Shown: positions 47,027 through 56,039, numbered from the stretch's first letter. The stretch: DNA of 64,000 nt from Lysobacter panacisoli (GCF_009765165.1 NZ_VLNU01000002.1:84316-148315), one strand, 5' to 3'. The notes: generated from the sequence alone by a model not told the origin. A program made the numbers and translations.

Positions 47027-47242
47027 CGGAAACCAGCCGACGAGCGCTGCTCGAAGGGATCGCGGCCCGACCACAGCGGCGAGGAGGAAAGCGGCTGCAG
47101 CCACCGAAAGTACCCAGAACCAGCCACTACGCTCAGCAGCGCGAGCGAAGCCAGCTCCACCTGCCCACGCCATGCCTATTGCGACACAGAGTGCGCGGGC
47201 TAGCGCATCGACTCGTGCTGGGAGGCTGCGCTTATCCTGCAT
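47024..47242 (-). CDS. Possible small two-helix membrane protein
   Basis: This 72-residue frame starting MQDKRSLPAR has two hydrophobic stretches (ALCVAIGMAWAGGAGFARA and FWVLSVAAAAFLLAAVVG). It follows the pattern of the other small membrane genes in this run, being minus strand with a repeat at its 3' end. Evidence is only compositional. Confidence 0.45.
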   Translation of the reverse strand: MQDKRSLPARVDALARALCVAIGMAWAGGAGFARAAERSGWFWVLSVAAAAFLLAAVVGPRSLRAALVGWFP

Positions 47243-47369
47243 GTGGTCTCTCCATGACTCGTATGACTGCTTTGGGTCGAAAGCGGGAACTAACACCGCC
47301 GGCGTAGACGTACCCAGCAGAATGTCCGCTATCGGCCACACTTGCGAAGGACTACGCCTTATCCACAAG

Positions 47370-47400
47370 CCCCGGGTGCGCTTCGCTTACCCGGGCTACG
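47370..47400. repeat. GTAGCCCGGGTAAG family, half copy
   Basis: CCCCGGGTGCGCTTCGCTTA followed by CCCGGGCTACG. Only the right arm is present, 55 bp from the hupB stop. Confidence 0.85.
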
Positions 47401-47455
47401 CGGAGGAGGGGGGCGAAGTCGCCCGGACGCCATTGCGGCGCCCGGGCGGATGGCC

Positions 47456-47728
47456 TCAGGCCAGGGCTTCCTTGAACGCCTTGCCCGGCTTGAAGGCCGG
47501 CACGATGGTCGACGGGATCTCGATCACTTCGCCCGTCTTCGGATTGCGACCCTGACGGCCCGCGCGGTTGCGTGCCTCGAAGGTGCCGAAACCCACCAGG
47601 GTCACCGCTTCGCCGCGCTTGAGCGCGTCGGTGATGGCGGCGATCGTCGAATTCAATGCAGCTTCCGCCTGCGACTTGGTGACGCCCGATTGTTCGGCGA
47701 TGACGTCGATGAGCTGAGCCTTGTTCAT
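47456..47728 (-). CDS. hupB: Nucleoid-associated protein HU-beta
   Basis: This 90-residue histone-like protein matches HU along its length: [47 protein letters not shown], and the DNA-binding arm [24 protein letters not shown]. It binds and bends DNA as a dimer. It is a single gene divergent from the CPBP protease gene. It is a normal housekeeping gene that marks the end of the cassette-like run. Confidence 0.97.
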   Translation of the reverse strand: MNKAQLIDVIAEQSGVTKSQAEAALNSTIAAITDALKRGEAVTLVGFGTFEARNRAGRQGRNPKTGEVIEIPSTIVPAFKPGKAFKEALA

Positions 47729-47849
47729 GGTGTACTCCGTTGAGGGGCGCGCAGGGTAGCCGAGCAGGCCGGCCGAGTCGAATCATGCACCAGACGCTGC
47801 CCGAGCGTTATCGCTACACTCGGGGCGGGGACAACTGGGGAATGCAGGA

Positions 47850-49640
47850 ATGGATGCTCGCGCGATGGTGCGGTCGCTGTGTGTGATCGCGGCGCTGGTG
47901 GTGGGTGCGGCGCAGGCGAATGAACCGGCGCGGACGGCATTTACATTCGGTGACGGCATTGCCCAGGTAACCGAGGCCAAGACGCGCGGCTACCTGGACG
48001 CGCTAGCCAAATACGATGCCGCACTAAGCAGCGCGCCCGATGACGTCGGCACCGCCGTGGCGCGTTGCCGCTTCATCGGGAACTACGCCGACGAGGAATC
48101 GGGCGACTGGATGCCCGAGGCGACGGAGGCCTTCGAGTCCTGCTCCCGGCAACTGCATGAGCGCTGGCCCGATGCACCGCAGGCGCTGCTGTTCGAATTC
48201 GACACGCTGTGGGGCGAGGAAGCCGCGGCGCGGGGCGATGCGCTGATCAAGACCGCCGGTCAGTGGCAAGCGTCCTGGCGCAGCGAACTGCTGACCAAGA
48301 CGTCCTATGCCCATCAGCAGGCCGGCAACAATGCCCGTGCCGGAGAGCTTGCCCTCATGGCACTGCGCCTGGGGGATGCGTCGCGTCTGGCCGCGGCCGT
48401 GGAATACCTGTCAGGACTTGGGAAGTTCGACGAGGCGGCCGAAGTGCTGGCAAAGGCCGAACCGGCCGAGCTCCCGTGGGAAGCCAATGAGCGTGTCGAA
48501 GCTGCGCTCACGCTTCCCGATCCGAAGATTGCCCTGGCGGAATTGCGCCGATTCCCGCAAGCCGGTGAAGGCGTCAACGTTGAAACGGCCGCACGTGCCT
48601 ACATTCGTGCCGGCGATTTCGCTTCGGCGCAGCGCGTCCTGAAAGGGGCACCCGGCAAGAGCGAAGCGATCAAGGCACTGAAGTTCGACGCTGCGATCGG
48701 GAGCCGCGACTTCACCACTGCAGTCGCCCAGGTTGACTTCACCAACACCCGCAACTTCACCGCCAATCTCGGTCGCTTCGCCAAGCTGGCGGTCCGCGCG
48801 CCCCTCACGCTTTTCACGCCGTCCATGATGGCGGGCCTGCTGATCTGTGCGGCGTGGGTGATGGCCGTGGCGCTGGCGCCCGGCGTGGTGCTGGTGCCCG
48901 CGCACTACCGCGGCCTGGCCCGGCGTCTGGACGGCAAGGTCAATGCACCGCTGTTCCCCGCTGTCGGATTGTGGCGCGCGTGGTACGCGGCGGCGGTCGC
49001 CATCGTCGTTCCGACCGTGGTGGCGTTGCTGGTGGAACCCGACGCGATCGTCGGAATGATCGAGGGCAAGGTCACGGCGGCGCCGCAGATGTTCCGCGCT
49101 TTCCTGTTCGGCGAGATGGCGGCGCTGTTGCTGCTGTTGCCGGCGTTGTTCGGCACGAATCGGCGCCAGCTCATCGGCGACCGCGCCGCGCTTCGCATCT
49201 GGTGGATCGTGCTGTTGATGTGGGGCGCATTGCTGTGCATCGGCGTGGTGTTGACCTGGTTGCAAACGTGGCTGGGCGCAGGCGGTGAGACCGCGCAGAC
49301 GCGCATGGTCGCCGCGATGGTCGAGGGCGGCGCGGAGATGGGCGGACCCATGCTGTCGCTGCTGATCCTGGCGTTCGTCGGTCCCGTGTTCGAAGAACTG
49401 GCATTCCGCGGCCTGCTGCTGGGCGGCCTGTCGCGCCACATCACCTTCGGCTGGGCGAATGTCGTGCAGGCGGCCCTGTTCGCCGCCATCCACGACGATC
49501 CGCCGCGCCTGCCGTATTACTTCGCGATGGGTCTGTTTGGCGGCTGGCTGGTCCGGCGCACCGGATCGCTGGGGCCGGCCATCGCATTGCATGTGCTCAA
49601 CAACGCCTTCGCGGTGGGGCTGTTGCTGTGGGCGCGATGA
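47850..49640 (+). CDS. CPBP-family intramembrane glutamic endopeptidase with N-terminal helical-repeat domain
   Basis: This 596-residue protein has a signal peptide (about 1-23) and a periplasmic TPR-like helical region (about 40-300, with ALAKYDAALSSAPDD and EAAEVLAKAEPAELP). About seven transmembrane helices follow. The C-terminal CPBP (Abi/Rce1) motifs are complete: EELAFRG (Glu515, Glu516, Arg520), FAAIHDD (His548) and HVLNNAF (His581, Asn585). CPBP enzymes cleave prenylated or other membrane peptides, or give bacteriocin immunity. The large periplasmic domain fused in front is unusual. Confidence 0.9.
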   Translation: MDARAMVRSLCVIAALVVGAAQANEPARTAFTFGDGIAQVTEAKTRGYLDALAKYDAALSSAPDDVGTAVARCRFIGNYADEESGDWMPEATEAFESCSRQLHERWPDAPQALLFEFDTLWGEEAAARGDALIKTAGQWQASWRSELLTKTSYAHQQAGNNARAGELALMALRLGDASRLAAAVEYLSGLGKFDEAAEVLAKAEPAELPWEANERVEAALTLPDPKIALAELRRFPQAGEGVNVETAARAYIRAGDFASAQRVLKGAPGKSEAIKALKFDAAIGSRDFTTAVAQVDFTNTRNFTANLGRFAKLAVRAPLTLFTPSMMAGLLICAAWVMAVALAPGVVLVPAHYRGLARRLDGKVNAPLFPAVGLWRAWYAAAVAIVVPTVVALLVEPDAIVGMIEGKVTAAPQMFRAFLFGEMAALLLLLPALFGTNRRQLIGDRAALRIWWIVLLMWGALLCIGVVLTWLQTWLGAGGETAQTRMVAAMVEGGAEMGGPMLSLLILAFVGPVFEELAFRGLLLGGLSRHITFGWANVVQAALFAAIHDDPPRLPYYFAMGLFGGWLVRRTGSLGPAIALHVLNNAFAVGLLLWAR

Positions 49641-49650
49641 TCGAGCCTGC

Positions 49651-49685
49651 GTAGCCCGGGTAAGGTCGCAGGCCGCACCCGGGCT
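49651..49685. repeat. GTAGCCCGGGTAAG family, half copy
   Basis: GTAGCCCGGGTAAGGTCGCA then GGCCGCACCCGGG, left arm only, right after the CPBP gene. Confidence 0.85.
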
Positions 49686-49713
49686 CGTCAGTGGCGCGGT
49701 TCATCCAGCACCG

Positions 49714-50103
49714 TCACCACGCAGTGCCCCGCGCGGCCTCAATACGCTGCCAGATCTTCGGTGGGGTTTGGTTCTTCCAAACGCCACCTAGTAGATGGCG
49801 GAACGCTGGATCGCGTCGCGCATGCAATTCGATGCGCTCGATGAACGCGTCACCTTCGTATGCAATGAGATCTTCCATCGGGCCAGCGGCCAGATTTGTG
49901 AGGACCTCGTGCGGCGGCGACTTGGCCAGTACTGCCAGGACAAAGTTCCATATCTCCTCCGCAGCGTCACGTCGAAGCGGCAAGAGCGAGCGCTCGAAGA
50001 CCCACCAAAGAGGACTGGCAGGAGTCAACGCGTCCTGAGAGCTGTAGGCCGCGATGTACGCATCGGCCCATTGTTCGATCGACACAGAAACATCCATGCG
50101 CAT
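49714..50103 (-). CDS. DUF6869-like hypothetical protein
   Basis: This 129-residue cytosolic protein has WWVFERSLLPLRRDAAEEIW and LTNLAAGPMEDLIAYEGDAFIERIELHARRDPAFRHLLGGVW. I recall this pattern as DUF6869, a family of small helical proteins that often sit beside toxin or accessory genes. There is no clear ribosome site; the start may be MDVSV two codons in. Function unknown. Confidence 0.68.
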   Translation of the reverse strand: MRMDVSVSIEQWADAYIAAYSSQDALTPASPLWWVFERSLLPLRRDAAEEIWNFVLAVLAKSPPHEVLTNLAAGPMEDLIAYEGDAFIERIELHARRDPAFRHLLGGVWKNQTPPKIWQRIEAARGTAW

Positions 50104-50331
50104 GCCATTGTTGAAGGGGCGAGTCGCGCTGCTCGACGCGATGACGCCAGATGGTAGCGAATGTCTGCTATCACGCGGAGTGTCGGCAATTCACGCCTCG
50201 CGATGCCTCGTACGCGCTGAGCACGACAGCCGTCACGCGCTGATGATCACGCCCGTCGAAGAATGCTTCGTTCGACCCGCTTCCGGGTAACCGCACGTTG
50301 CGTTGATCACCCTTGATGTCCAGAGGGAGCC

Positions 50332-52680
50332 ATGCGCAAGCCGATCATTCATGACATTGCCGCAGCGCGGGATCGCGACGCGACATCGGCGGCGATGCGC
50401 ATCGCCGATCCTCGCCTGTCGGTAGCAATGCTGATGGGCGCGGCATGGCTGATGGCACCTGATGTCGCCGACGCACAACAGTGCAAGGATCGCGGCGGCC
50501 TGGCGTATCTGGGCGTCACGGCCAACGAGGGGCGCTCGGTATGGTTGTCGGCCACCGGCGCGGGTTCGTTCCAACTGGAGTCGGCGCAGGGCAGTCAGAC
50601 GGTCGATCAGTGGCAGCGCAGCCGACGCGGTCTGCGTGTGACGCTGTCGCCTGTCGTGTCCAACGGCAATGGTGGCGTGCATCAATTGCTCGTGATCGAA
50701 GGCAATCGACCTTGCATGATCGATTCGCAGAACCAGAAGGGTGGCATCACCTTCCCGTCGTTCATCCACCTGCCCGAACTTCGCCCGCCTGGGGGAAGTG
50801 GTCCGCCGGGCGGATCATCGACCGGCAATCTCACGCCGCTCACGCCTTCGGTGCCCGGCGGCATCGCCGCCCCCATCGCCACGCTACCTCCCTCCGGCGC
50901 GATGCCCACGTTGCCGGGCCGCCCGACTGCTCCGCCTTCCGGCGCCATGCCTACGCGGCCGGGTGGTGTCGCACCTCCCTTGGCACGACCACCCACCGGC
51001 GCGATGCCGACGATTCCCGGTGGTGTTACACCACCGATCGCAACGCTGCCGCCTTCCGGTGCGATGCCGACTCGGCCGGGTGGTGTTGCGCCACCCATCG
51101 CAAGGCTTCCACCTGCGGGCGTGACGCCGACGATTCCCGGTGGTGTTGCACCACCGATCGCAACGCTGCCGCCTTCCGGTGCGATGCCGACTCGGCCGGG
51201 TGGTGTCGTGCCGCCGTTGGCAACACGTCCACCCACCGGTGCGATGCCGGCCGTTCCCGGTGGTGTTGCACCACCGACGGCCACGTTGCCGCCTTCCGGT
51301 CCGATGCCCTCAGGCCCGGGTGTTGCACCGCCCTTGAGCCGACCACCCGCCGGCGCGATGCCGACGATTCCCGGTGGCGTCGCACCACCGACGGCAACGC
51401 TGCCGCCTTCCGGTGTGATGCCCACGCAGCCGGGTGGTATTGCAACACCCATCGCGACACTTCCTCCGACCGGTGTGACGCCCAGCGTGCCCGGAACGCT
51501 TCCGCCCGGTGCAACGCGTCCACCCGTGGGACTCACGCCTGGTGCGCCCACGACGCCACCGACCGCGCTGACGCCGACAATGCCCGGCGGCATGACGCCT
51601 CCTGTCGCGACACTCCCGCCGGCAGGCGTCACGCCCACACTTCCCGTGACGCCACCTGCGCCGACCACACCGCCAACGCCTGTGTCGGCGATCGACGACG
51701 CCACGCTCGCGCGGCGCGCGGCCGCGGATCAAGCCGCTGCGAACTGCCCGGAGTGGTCGCGCGATGGACGCGCGGACGATGTCGAAGATCGCGCCGATTG
51801 CGATCGCATCGCCCTGGAACAAGCGCAATCGGGTTTCGGTCAATCGGTTCCGGTCACGCCCGGTCGCGAGTTCGCGACACCCTCGCGCTGGAACCTGTGG
51901 TTTGACGGACGCGCGCTCGACACTTCCGATCGACGGCATGGGCTGGACACCGACGGCAGCGGCAGTTACGTCACCCTCGGCGCCGACCGCCGTTACGGGA
52001 ACGACGTCGTCCTCGGCGTCATGGCATCCTACGAACGCAGTGAGAGCGACGGATTCGACGGCAACCTTCGCCAGGAAACCGACGGCTACGGCATCGGCGC
52101 GTATGTCGCGCAACCGCTGTCGCAGCGATGGGCGATGAACGCTTCGGCCGTGTACTCGTGGTTGTCCAACGACTCCCGGATTGCCGTGCTCGAGGGCAGC
52201 TACGACACCGCGCGCGTGTCGCTTTCGTTGAATACCACCGGGCAGTACCAGTCGGGCGAGTTCACCCTGCGTCCGAAGTTCACCCTCAGCTACAGCCACT
52301 ACGACAACGACGCCTACGAGCTGGCCGGCGCGGTGTTCGATACGCCCATCGCCTTCCAGGTCGCGCGGGACGGCTACGACAACGGCGTGATCGAAGGGTT
52401 GCTGGAAGTCAGCCGCACCTTCTTCACCGCGAACAGCGTCGTGATTCCCTATGGCGAAATCGGCGCGAACTACGCCTTCATCCGCCCGCAGGACGGCGGC
52501 ATCCTGACCTCCGACCTGCGTCTGGCCTCCACCTCGGCCTGGCTGGGATCCGCGCGCGTGGGAGCGCGAGCGCTCGTGTCGCAGGCGATGTTCGTGGAAA
52601 CGAGCGCGGGCTACCTCAGCCTGGGGCAGGGCGACAACGACGTCTGGGAGTTCCGGTTGTTCCTATCGTGGGCGTTCTGA
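50332..52680 (+). CDS. Autotransporter with proline-rich tandem-repeat passenger
   Basis: This 782-residue protein starts after GAGGGAG at ATG 50332. It has a long signal region (cleavage near ADAQQ, about residue 48) and a beta domain at about 50-140. A tandem array at about 145-445 is built on units like PPSGAMPTRPGGVAPPIA, repeated some 14 times with drift. An acidic linker follows with EWSRDGRADDVEDRADCDR. The C-terminal autotransporter barrel is at about 520-782 (RWNLWFDGRALDTSDRRHG, VVLGVMASYERSESDGF, ending in Phe). It is a surface-displayed, probably stiff extended stalk; a function in adhesion or as a surface layer is inference. The many PP-containing units make it a likely client of EF-P or EfpL. 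Confidence 0.88.
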   Translation: MRKPIIHDIAAARDRDATSAAMRIADPRLSVAMLMGAAWLMAPDVADAQQCKDRGGLAYLGVTANEGRSVWLSATGAGSFQLESAQGSQTVDQWQRSRRGLRVTLSPVVSNGNGGVHQLLVIEGNRPCMIDSQNQKGGITFPSFIHLPELRPPGGSGPPGGSSTGNLTPLTPSVPGGIAAPIATLPPSGAMPTLPGRPTAPPSGAMPTRPGGVAPPLARPPTGAMPTIPGGVTPPIATLPPSGAMPTRPGGVAPPIARLPPAGVTPTIPGGVAPPIATLPPSGAMPTRPGGVVPPLATRPPTGAMPAVPGGVAPPTATLPPSGPMPSGPGVAPPLSRPPAGAMPTIPGGVAPPTATLPPSGVMPTQPGGIATPIATLPPTGVTPSVPGTLPPGATRPPVGLTPGAPTTPPTALTPTMPGGMTPPVATLPPAGVTPTLPVTPPAPTTPPTPVSAIDDATLARRAAADQAAANCPEWSRDGRADDVEDRADCDRIALEQAQSGFGQSVPVTPGREFATPSRWNLWFDGRALDTSDRRHGLDTDGSGSYVTLGADRRYGNDVVLGVMASYERSESDGFDGNLRQETDGYGIGAYVAQPLSQRWAMNASAVYSWLSNDSRIAVLEGSYDTARVSLSLNTTGQYQSGEFTLRPKFTLSYSHYDNDAYELAGAVFDTPIAFQVARDGYDNGVIEGLLEVSRTFFTANSVVIPYGEIGANYAFIRPQDGGILTSDLRLASTSAWLGSARVGARALVSQAMFVETSAGYLSLGQGDNDVWEFRLFLSWAF
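50850..51690 (+). repeat. In-gene tandem repeats encoding Pro-rich passenger units
   Basis: Imperfect units of about 54-60 bp with a recurring GATTCCCGGTGGTGTT core are head to tail inside the autotransporter gene. They are coding, in phase, and vary in length, so expansion and contraction are expected. Confidence 0.85.
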
Positions 52681-52704
52681 TCGAAGCGTCGCGTCGCGAT
52701 GTGC

Positions 52705-54069
52705 TCAACCCTGCTTGGTGATCGCCGCCGGGAACCACTTGCCCGACAACACCGCCTCATCCGGGCCGTACATGCGGAACGTGAGGTGGTAGTTCTTGCC
52801 CTTCGGCGTGGGCAGCCAGTTTCCGTCCGCTGCGTCCTTGGGCTTTTCCGGCGCGAGGTACAGCGTCAGCGAGCCGTCCGCGTCGTACGTCAGTTTCGAT
52901 TCCTTGTTGAGCAGGAAACGATTCTTCGCGTTCGGGATGACCTGGAACTTCTCGTCGTCCACGGCGATCACCGACCAGAAGTACTTCACATGATCGGCGG
53001 GCAGGTCGCCCTTGGCGAACTTCAGCGTGTAGGTGTTCGCGCCATCCAGCGGCGTGCCGGTGCCATCGGTGTTGGTCTTGAAGTAGACCACTTCCTCGCG
53101 GTTGTTGGCCCAGATGCCGCCGAAGTCGACCACTGTCCGCGCCAGATAGTCGTCACCGTAGTTGCCCGCCACGTCCGGGCGCGCCCAGCCGTCGCGCTTT
53201 GTTCCGATGTCGACCAAGGCCTTGTGCATCGCCGGCTGCGCCTGCTCGCGGATGACCTTGTCCACGCGCTCGCGCTGCGCGGGATCGGCGATGGCCGCCG
53301 CAACGGCGCGCACCTTGGCCTGCTGCGCATCCATGCCGCGATTGATGTCCGGCTCGGACAGCGCGGCTTCCACCGTCGCCGCATCGAAGGCTTCCACGCC
53401 GGGCAGCTTGCTGTTGGGGAAGTCGGGCGTCTTCGGAACTTCGGCAATGTTCGGCGTGCCGCTGGCGTGCACCTTGATCTGGTGTTGCAACGCGGCGGCC
53501 TTCTTCGAGTCGGCGCCCAGCTCGACGCGGGCCAGCACGCGCGCCGTCTTTCCGGGCAGATCGATGCGACGTGCGTCGGCGGGAACCTGCACGTTCGCGC
53601 CCTTCAGGCACGCCCAGAAGTCGCCCGACGGGTGGTCGGCGAAGGTGCGCTCGTTGATGTTGGCGATGGTCTCGCCCCAACCGTTGAGGAACTGCACGGT
53701 GTAATAGCGGCCTTCGATCTTCGGCACGCTGAAGATCGTGCAGCTGTTCTCGTCCACCGCGATCCACGCTTCGCTATAGGCCACGTCGAGATTCGGGTTG
53801 GCCCAGGCCACGCCGCCGACGTCGCGGTGAGTGATCTCGTTCCACTTGATGCCTTCCTTGCCGAAGTCCAGCTGCTCCTGGCGCAGCACGAGCAAACGGC
53901 CGAGCAGATACAGGTAGGCATCCGTGATGTCCTGGTCGGACACGGCATTCGCTGAGGTTTCGGGAGCGGCGGCAGGCGCGGTCGCGGACGGCTCGGCGGG
54001 CTTCTGGCATCCGGTCATCACCAGGAGGGCGATGCCGAGTCCCGTGACAGTGCGGGCGACGAGTTTCAT
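52705..54069 (-). CDS. DUF1254/DUF1214 lipoprotein
   Basis: This 454-residue protein has lipobox VMTGC (Cys about 21) and an Ala/Pro linker. A DUF1254 N-terminal domain follows (about 60-190: YLYLLGRLLVLRQEQ, NPNLDVAYSEAWIAVDE, YYTVQFLNGWG). A DUF1214 C-terminal domain (about 330-454) contains ANTYTLKF, KYFWSVIAVDDEKFQVIPN and LTLYLAPEKP. The pair occurs as one polypeptide in many proteobacteria; its function is unknown. The start at 54069 has GGAAGGGA upstream. It converges on the autotransporter. Confidence 0.9.
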   Translation of the reverse strand: MKLVARTVTGLGIALLVMTGCQKPAEPSATAPAAAPETSANAVSDQDITDAYLYLLGRLLVLRQEQLDFGKEGIKWNEITHRDVGGVAWANPNLDVAYSEAWIAVDENSCTIFSVPKIEGRYYTVQFLNGWGETIANINERTFADHPSGDFWACLKGANVQVPADARRIDLPGKTARVLARVELGADSKKAAALQHQIKVHASGTPNIAEVPKTPDFPNSKLPGVEAFDAATVEAALSEPDINRGMDAQQAKVRAVAAAIADPAQRERVDKVIREQAQPAMHKALVDIGTKRDGWARPDVAGNYGDDYLARTVVDFGGIWANNREEVVYFKTNTDGTGTPLDGANTYTLKFAKGDLPADHVKYFWSVIAVDDEKFQVIPNAKNRFLLNKESKLTYDADGSLTLYLAPEKPKDAADGNWLPTPKGKNYHLTFRMYGPDEAVLSGKWFPAAITKQG

Positions 54070-54171
54070 GGCAGTCCCTTCCAAGCGTCAGTCGGAACCG
54101 AAAGGTCGGCCCGTCGGCGTAAACGACGTGTGAAGCGTCATCTATCGGAAGGATGGCCGCGACGTGGGCAG

Positions 54172-54393
54172 CTAATCCTCACCATCGTCGGCGAGGTTCA
54201 TGTCCCGCAGGATCGCACCCAGTTCGGTATGCACCGATTCGGTCAGATCCGGTGGCGTGCGTTCGAGGATCAGGCCCGCACGACCGGCGAACTGGTCGAA
54301 GAATGCGGCGGAGTCCGGTGTGTCCTGAAGCAGGCTCGGGACGTCATCCCGCAGCGTCTGCAGTTGCGATTGAAGTTCAGGCCAGGTCGGCAT
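54172..54393 (-). CDS. Small acidic hypothetical protein
   Basis: This 73-residue protein, MPTWPELQSQLQTLRDDVPS to the acidic NLADDGED end, is probably all-helical. There is a CGGGA site upstream of ATG 54393. I do not recognise it. The next gene (RidA) runs on the opposite strand. Confidence 0.55.
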   Translation of the reverse strand: MPTWPELQSQLQTLRDDVPSLLQDTPDSAAFFDQFAGRAGLILERTPPDLTESVHTELGAILRDMNLADDGED

Positions 54394-54593
54394 CGGCGTG
54401 TTCCCGAAAGGTACCCTTGATGCGGCGTGATGGTAACGCCCGCCGCGTGGACGCACGTGCAGGCAGGCCCGTTCAGCCGTGCCGTGGGTGGTGCGTTTTC
54501 CTCAACATCGCGTTTCCGCGCGATGGCCTACCGTGTGCCGTGCGCGTGATCCGAAATGTCCGCGCGATGCCACCGCGACGCAGGAGAAGGCAC

Positions 54594-55028
54594 ATGACGA
54601 TCCGCAAGACGACGAAAGGCATGGGCATGCCGTGGGAAGACGCGTACGGCTACGCGCAGGCCGTGCAAGTCGGCGACACCGTTTACATCTCCGGCCAACT
54701 CAGCCACGACGCGAACGGCAACATCGTCGGCGCGCCGTCGCTGGACGAGAAGGGCCGCATCGTCGATCACGGCAACATGGAGATCCAGATGCGGCAGACG
54801 TATGAGAACGCCAAAGCGCTGCTGGCCAAGTTCGACGCCACGCTCGACAACGTCGTCGAGGAAGTCCTGTACGTCACCGACATGGACGCCGCGTTCGCGG
54901 TTGCCGGCACTGTGCGCAAGCAAGCTTACGGTTCCGACAAGCCGCAGGTCGCCAGCACGATCCTCGTGACCCCACGCCTCGCGCTGCCGACGCAGCTCAT
55001 CGAGATCAAGTTCATCGCCCGCGTCTAA
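54594..55028 (+). CDS. RidA family protein (Rid / YjgF)
   Basis: This 144-residue trimer-forming protein has VQVGDTVYISGQLSHD, the central QTYENAKALLAKFDATLDNVVEEVLYVTDMD, and IEIKFIARV at the end, all usual in the family. RidA enzymes deaminate reactive enamine/imine intermediates. The active-site arginine (usually RP(C/S)) is not obvious: the corresponding stretch reads TPRLALPTQLIE, which suggests a Rid subgroup other than the archetype. GGAGAAGG precedes the ATG. Confidence 0.92.
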   Translation: MTIRKTTKGMGMPWEDAYGYAQAVQVGDTVYISGQLSHDANGNIVGAPSLDEKGRIVDHGNMEIQMRQTYENAKALLAKFDATLDNVVEEVLYVTDMDAAFAVAGTVRKQAYGSDKPQVASTILVTPRLALPTQLIEIKFIARV

Positions 55029-55050
55029 GCGCGGGCGGGATCGAACGGAC

Positions 55051-55088
55051 AACCCGAGCGCCTTCCGTCAGGACAGACGCCGGGGTAG
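55051..55088. repeat. CGCCTTCCGTCAGGACAGACG hairpin repeat, left copy
   Basis: GCGCCTTCCGTCAGGACAGA then CGCCGGGG. The same hairpin recurs at 55994-56035, and there the stem CCCCGGCG/CGCCGGGG is complete. Both copies lie at gene ends, without T-runs. Confidence 0.7.
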
Positions 55089-55093
55089 GGAGC

Positions 55094-55187
55094 GTAGCCC
55101 GGGTAAGGCCGCAGGCCGCACCCGGGAAGATCTTCCGTATCGCGTAAGAGCCCCGGGTGCGCTTCGCTTACCCGGGCTACGCTGGCT
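55094..55187. repeat. GTAGCCCGGGTAAG palindromic repeat, copy 5
   Basis: This complete palindrome forms, with copy 6 at 55890-55982, a direct repeat of about 100 bp that flanks the hypothetical gene 55177-55755. Confidence 0.9.
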
Positions 55188-55755
55188 TGCGCGTCATCCA
55201 CCCGTGATAGATCGAACGCCGCAATCTGGCGCCAGCATGGACATCAGCCCCATACGTGAGCAAGCACACGGCGCGAAATGCCTCGGGTGTTCCGACTATC
55301 TGGGATTTGGCGCAAACCGTCGCCCAGAATTCCGATCGACCCAACAGTGCCATTGCCTTGCACATGTTCCAGAACTCTCTGGAAATACGACGATCGAGGT
55401 ACTTGAGGGCAGCGTGCTCCAGTCGCGTCCGAGCGGAGGAGGTCAGACTGCAGTGCGGGAGCCAACGCCAGAGGTACTCCTTCAAGTACCCGGACCGGAA
55501 GTGGTAGGGGTCGGCGACGAGGAAGGAAACCGCCGCCTCTACCGCGCTCGGGTCATCTGCGCGAATGCGATCCAGGACCTCGTGGCCACCGGGAAAGGCC
55601 AGGCTGTCAAAGCGCTGATGGAACTCCGCGCACGCACGTTCCCATGCTTCTCGCTCTGCCGGCGAGTTGCTCCGGGTCAGAACGGTTTGACCTATCCGCT
55701 CGTTGAGACGTCGGATCTCGGCTGAACTCTCCCGGATTCGCTTGAGGCTGACCAT
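55177..55755 (-). CDS. Hypothetical protein bracketed by direct repeats
   Basis: This 192-residue charged, helical cytosolic protein is rich in Trp/Arg (HQRFDSLAFPGGHEVLDRIR, YHFRSGYLKEYLWRWLPHCS, REFWNMCKAMALLGRSEFW). Its last residues (TRKPA) are encoded at the edge of the left palindromic repeat. No family recognised. It lies between two roughly 100-bp direct repeats, so it may be a recent insertion. Confidence 0.65.
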   Translation of the reverse strand: MVSLKRIRESSAEIRRLNERIGQTVLTRSNSPAEREAWERACAEFHQRFDSLAFPGGHEVLDRIRADDPSAVEAAVSFLVADPYHFRSGYLKEYLWRWLPHCSLTSSARTRLEHAALKYLDRRISREFWNMCKAMALLGRSEFWATVCAKSQIVGTPEAFRAVCLLTYGADVHAGARLRRSIYHGWMTRKPA

Positions 55756-55889
55756 CGGTTCCGATTGCGGGCAGGCTGTCCCTTTGAGTGAAAGCGAACC
55801 TTAGCACTGCTGACCGTACCCATCGCCGTCGAAGTGCCTCGACTTGTACACCTGCCGTGTCTACACCAGTGCAGGCAATTCCGTACAGC

Positions 55890-55982
55890 AAGCGTAGCCC
55901 GGGTAAGACCACGGGTCGCACCCGGGAAGATCGTCCGTATCGCGGAGAGCCCCGGGTGCGCTTCGCATACCCGGGCTACGCT
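55890..55982. repeat. GTAGCCCGGGTAAG palindromic repeat, copy 6
   Basis: Nearly identical to copy 5, including the spacer and the flanking CGCTGGCTTG. Confidence 0.9.
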
Positions 55983-55993
55983 GGCTTGGACGA

Positions 55994-56035
55994 ACAACCC
56001 CGGCGCCTTCCGTCAGGACAGACGCCGGGGCAGGG
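55994..56035. repeat. CGCCTTCCGTCAGGACAGACG hairpin repeat, right copy
   Basis: The complete stem CCCCGGCG/CGCCGGGG around a 16-17 base loop lies just after the EcsC-like gene stop and may serve as its terminator. Confidence 0.7.
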
Positions 56036-56039
56036 CGCG

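Noticed and set aside
42277..47400. A chromosomal integron array
   Set aside because: No integrase gene is present in the window and the repeats do not show clear attC core sites; kept only as cassette-like.
50850..51690. Regular repeats as a possible CRISPR array
   Set aside because: The repeats are contiguous, in phase with a coding frame and without unique spacers; they encode the Pro-rich passenger.
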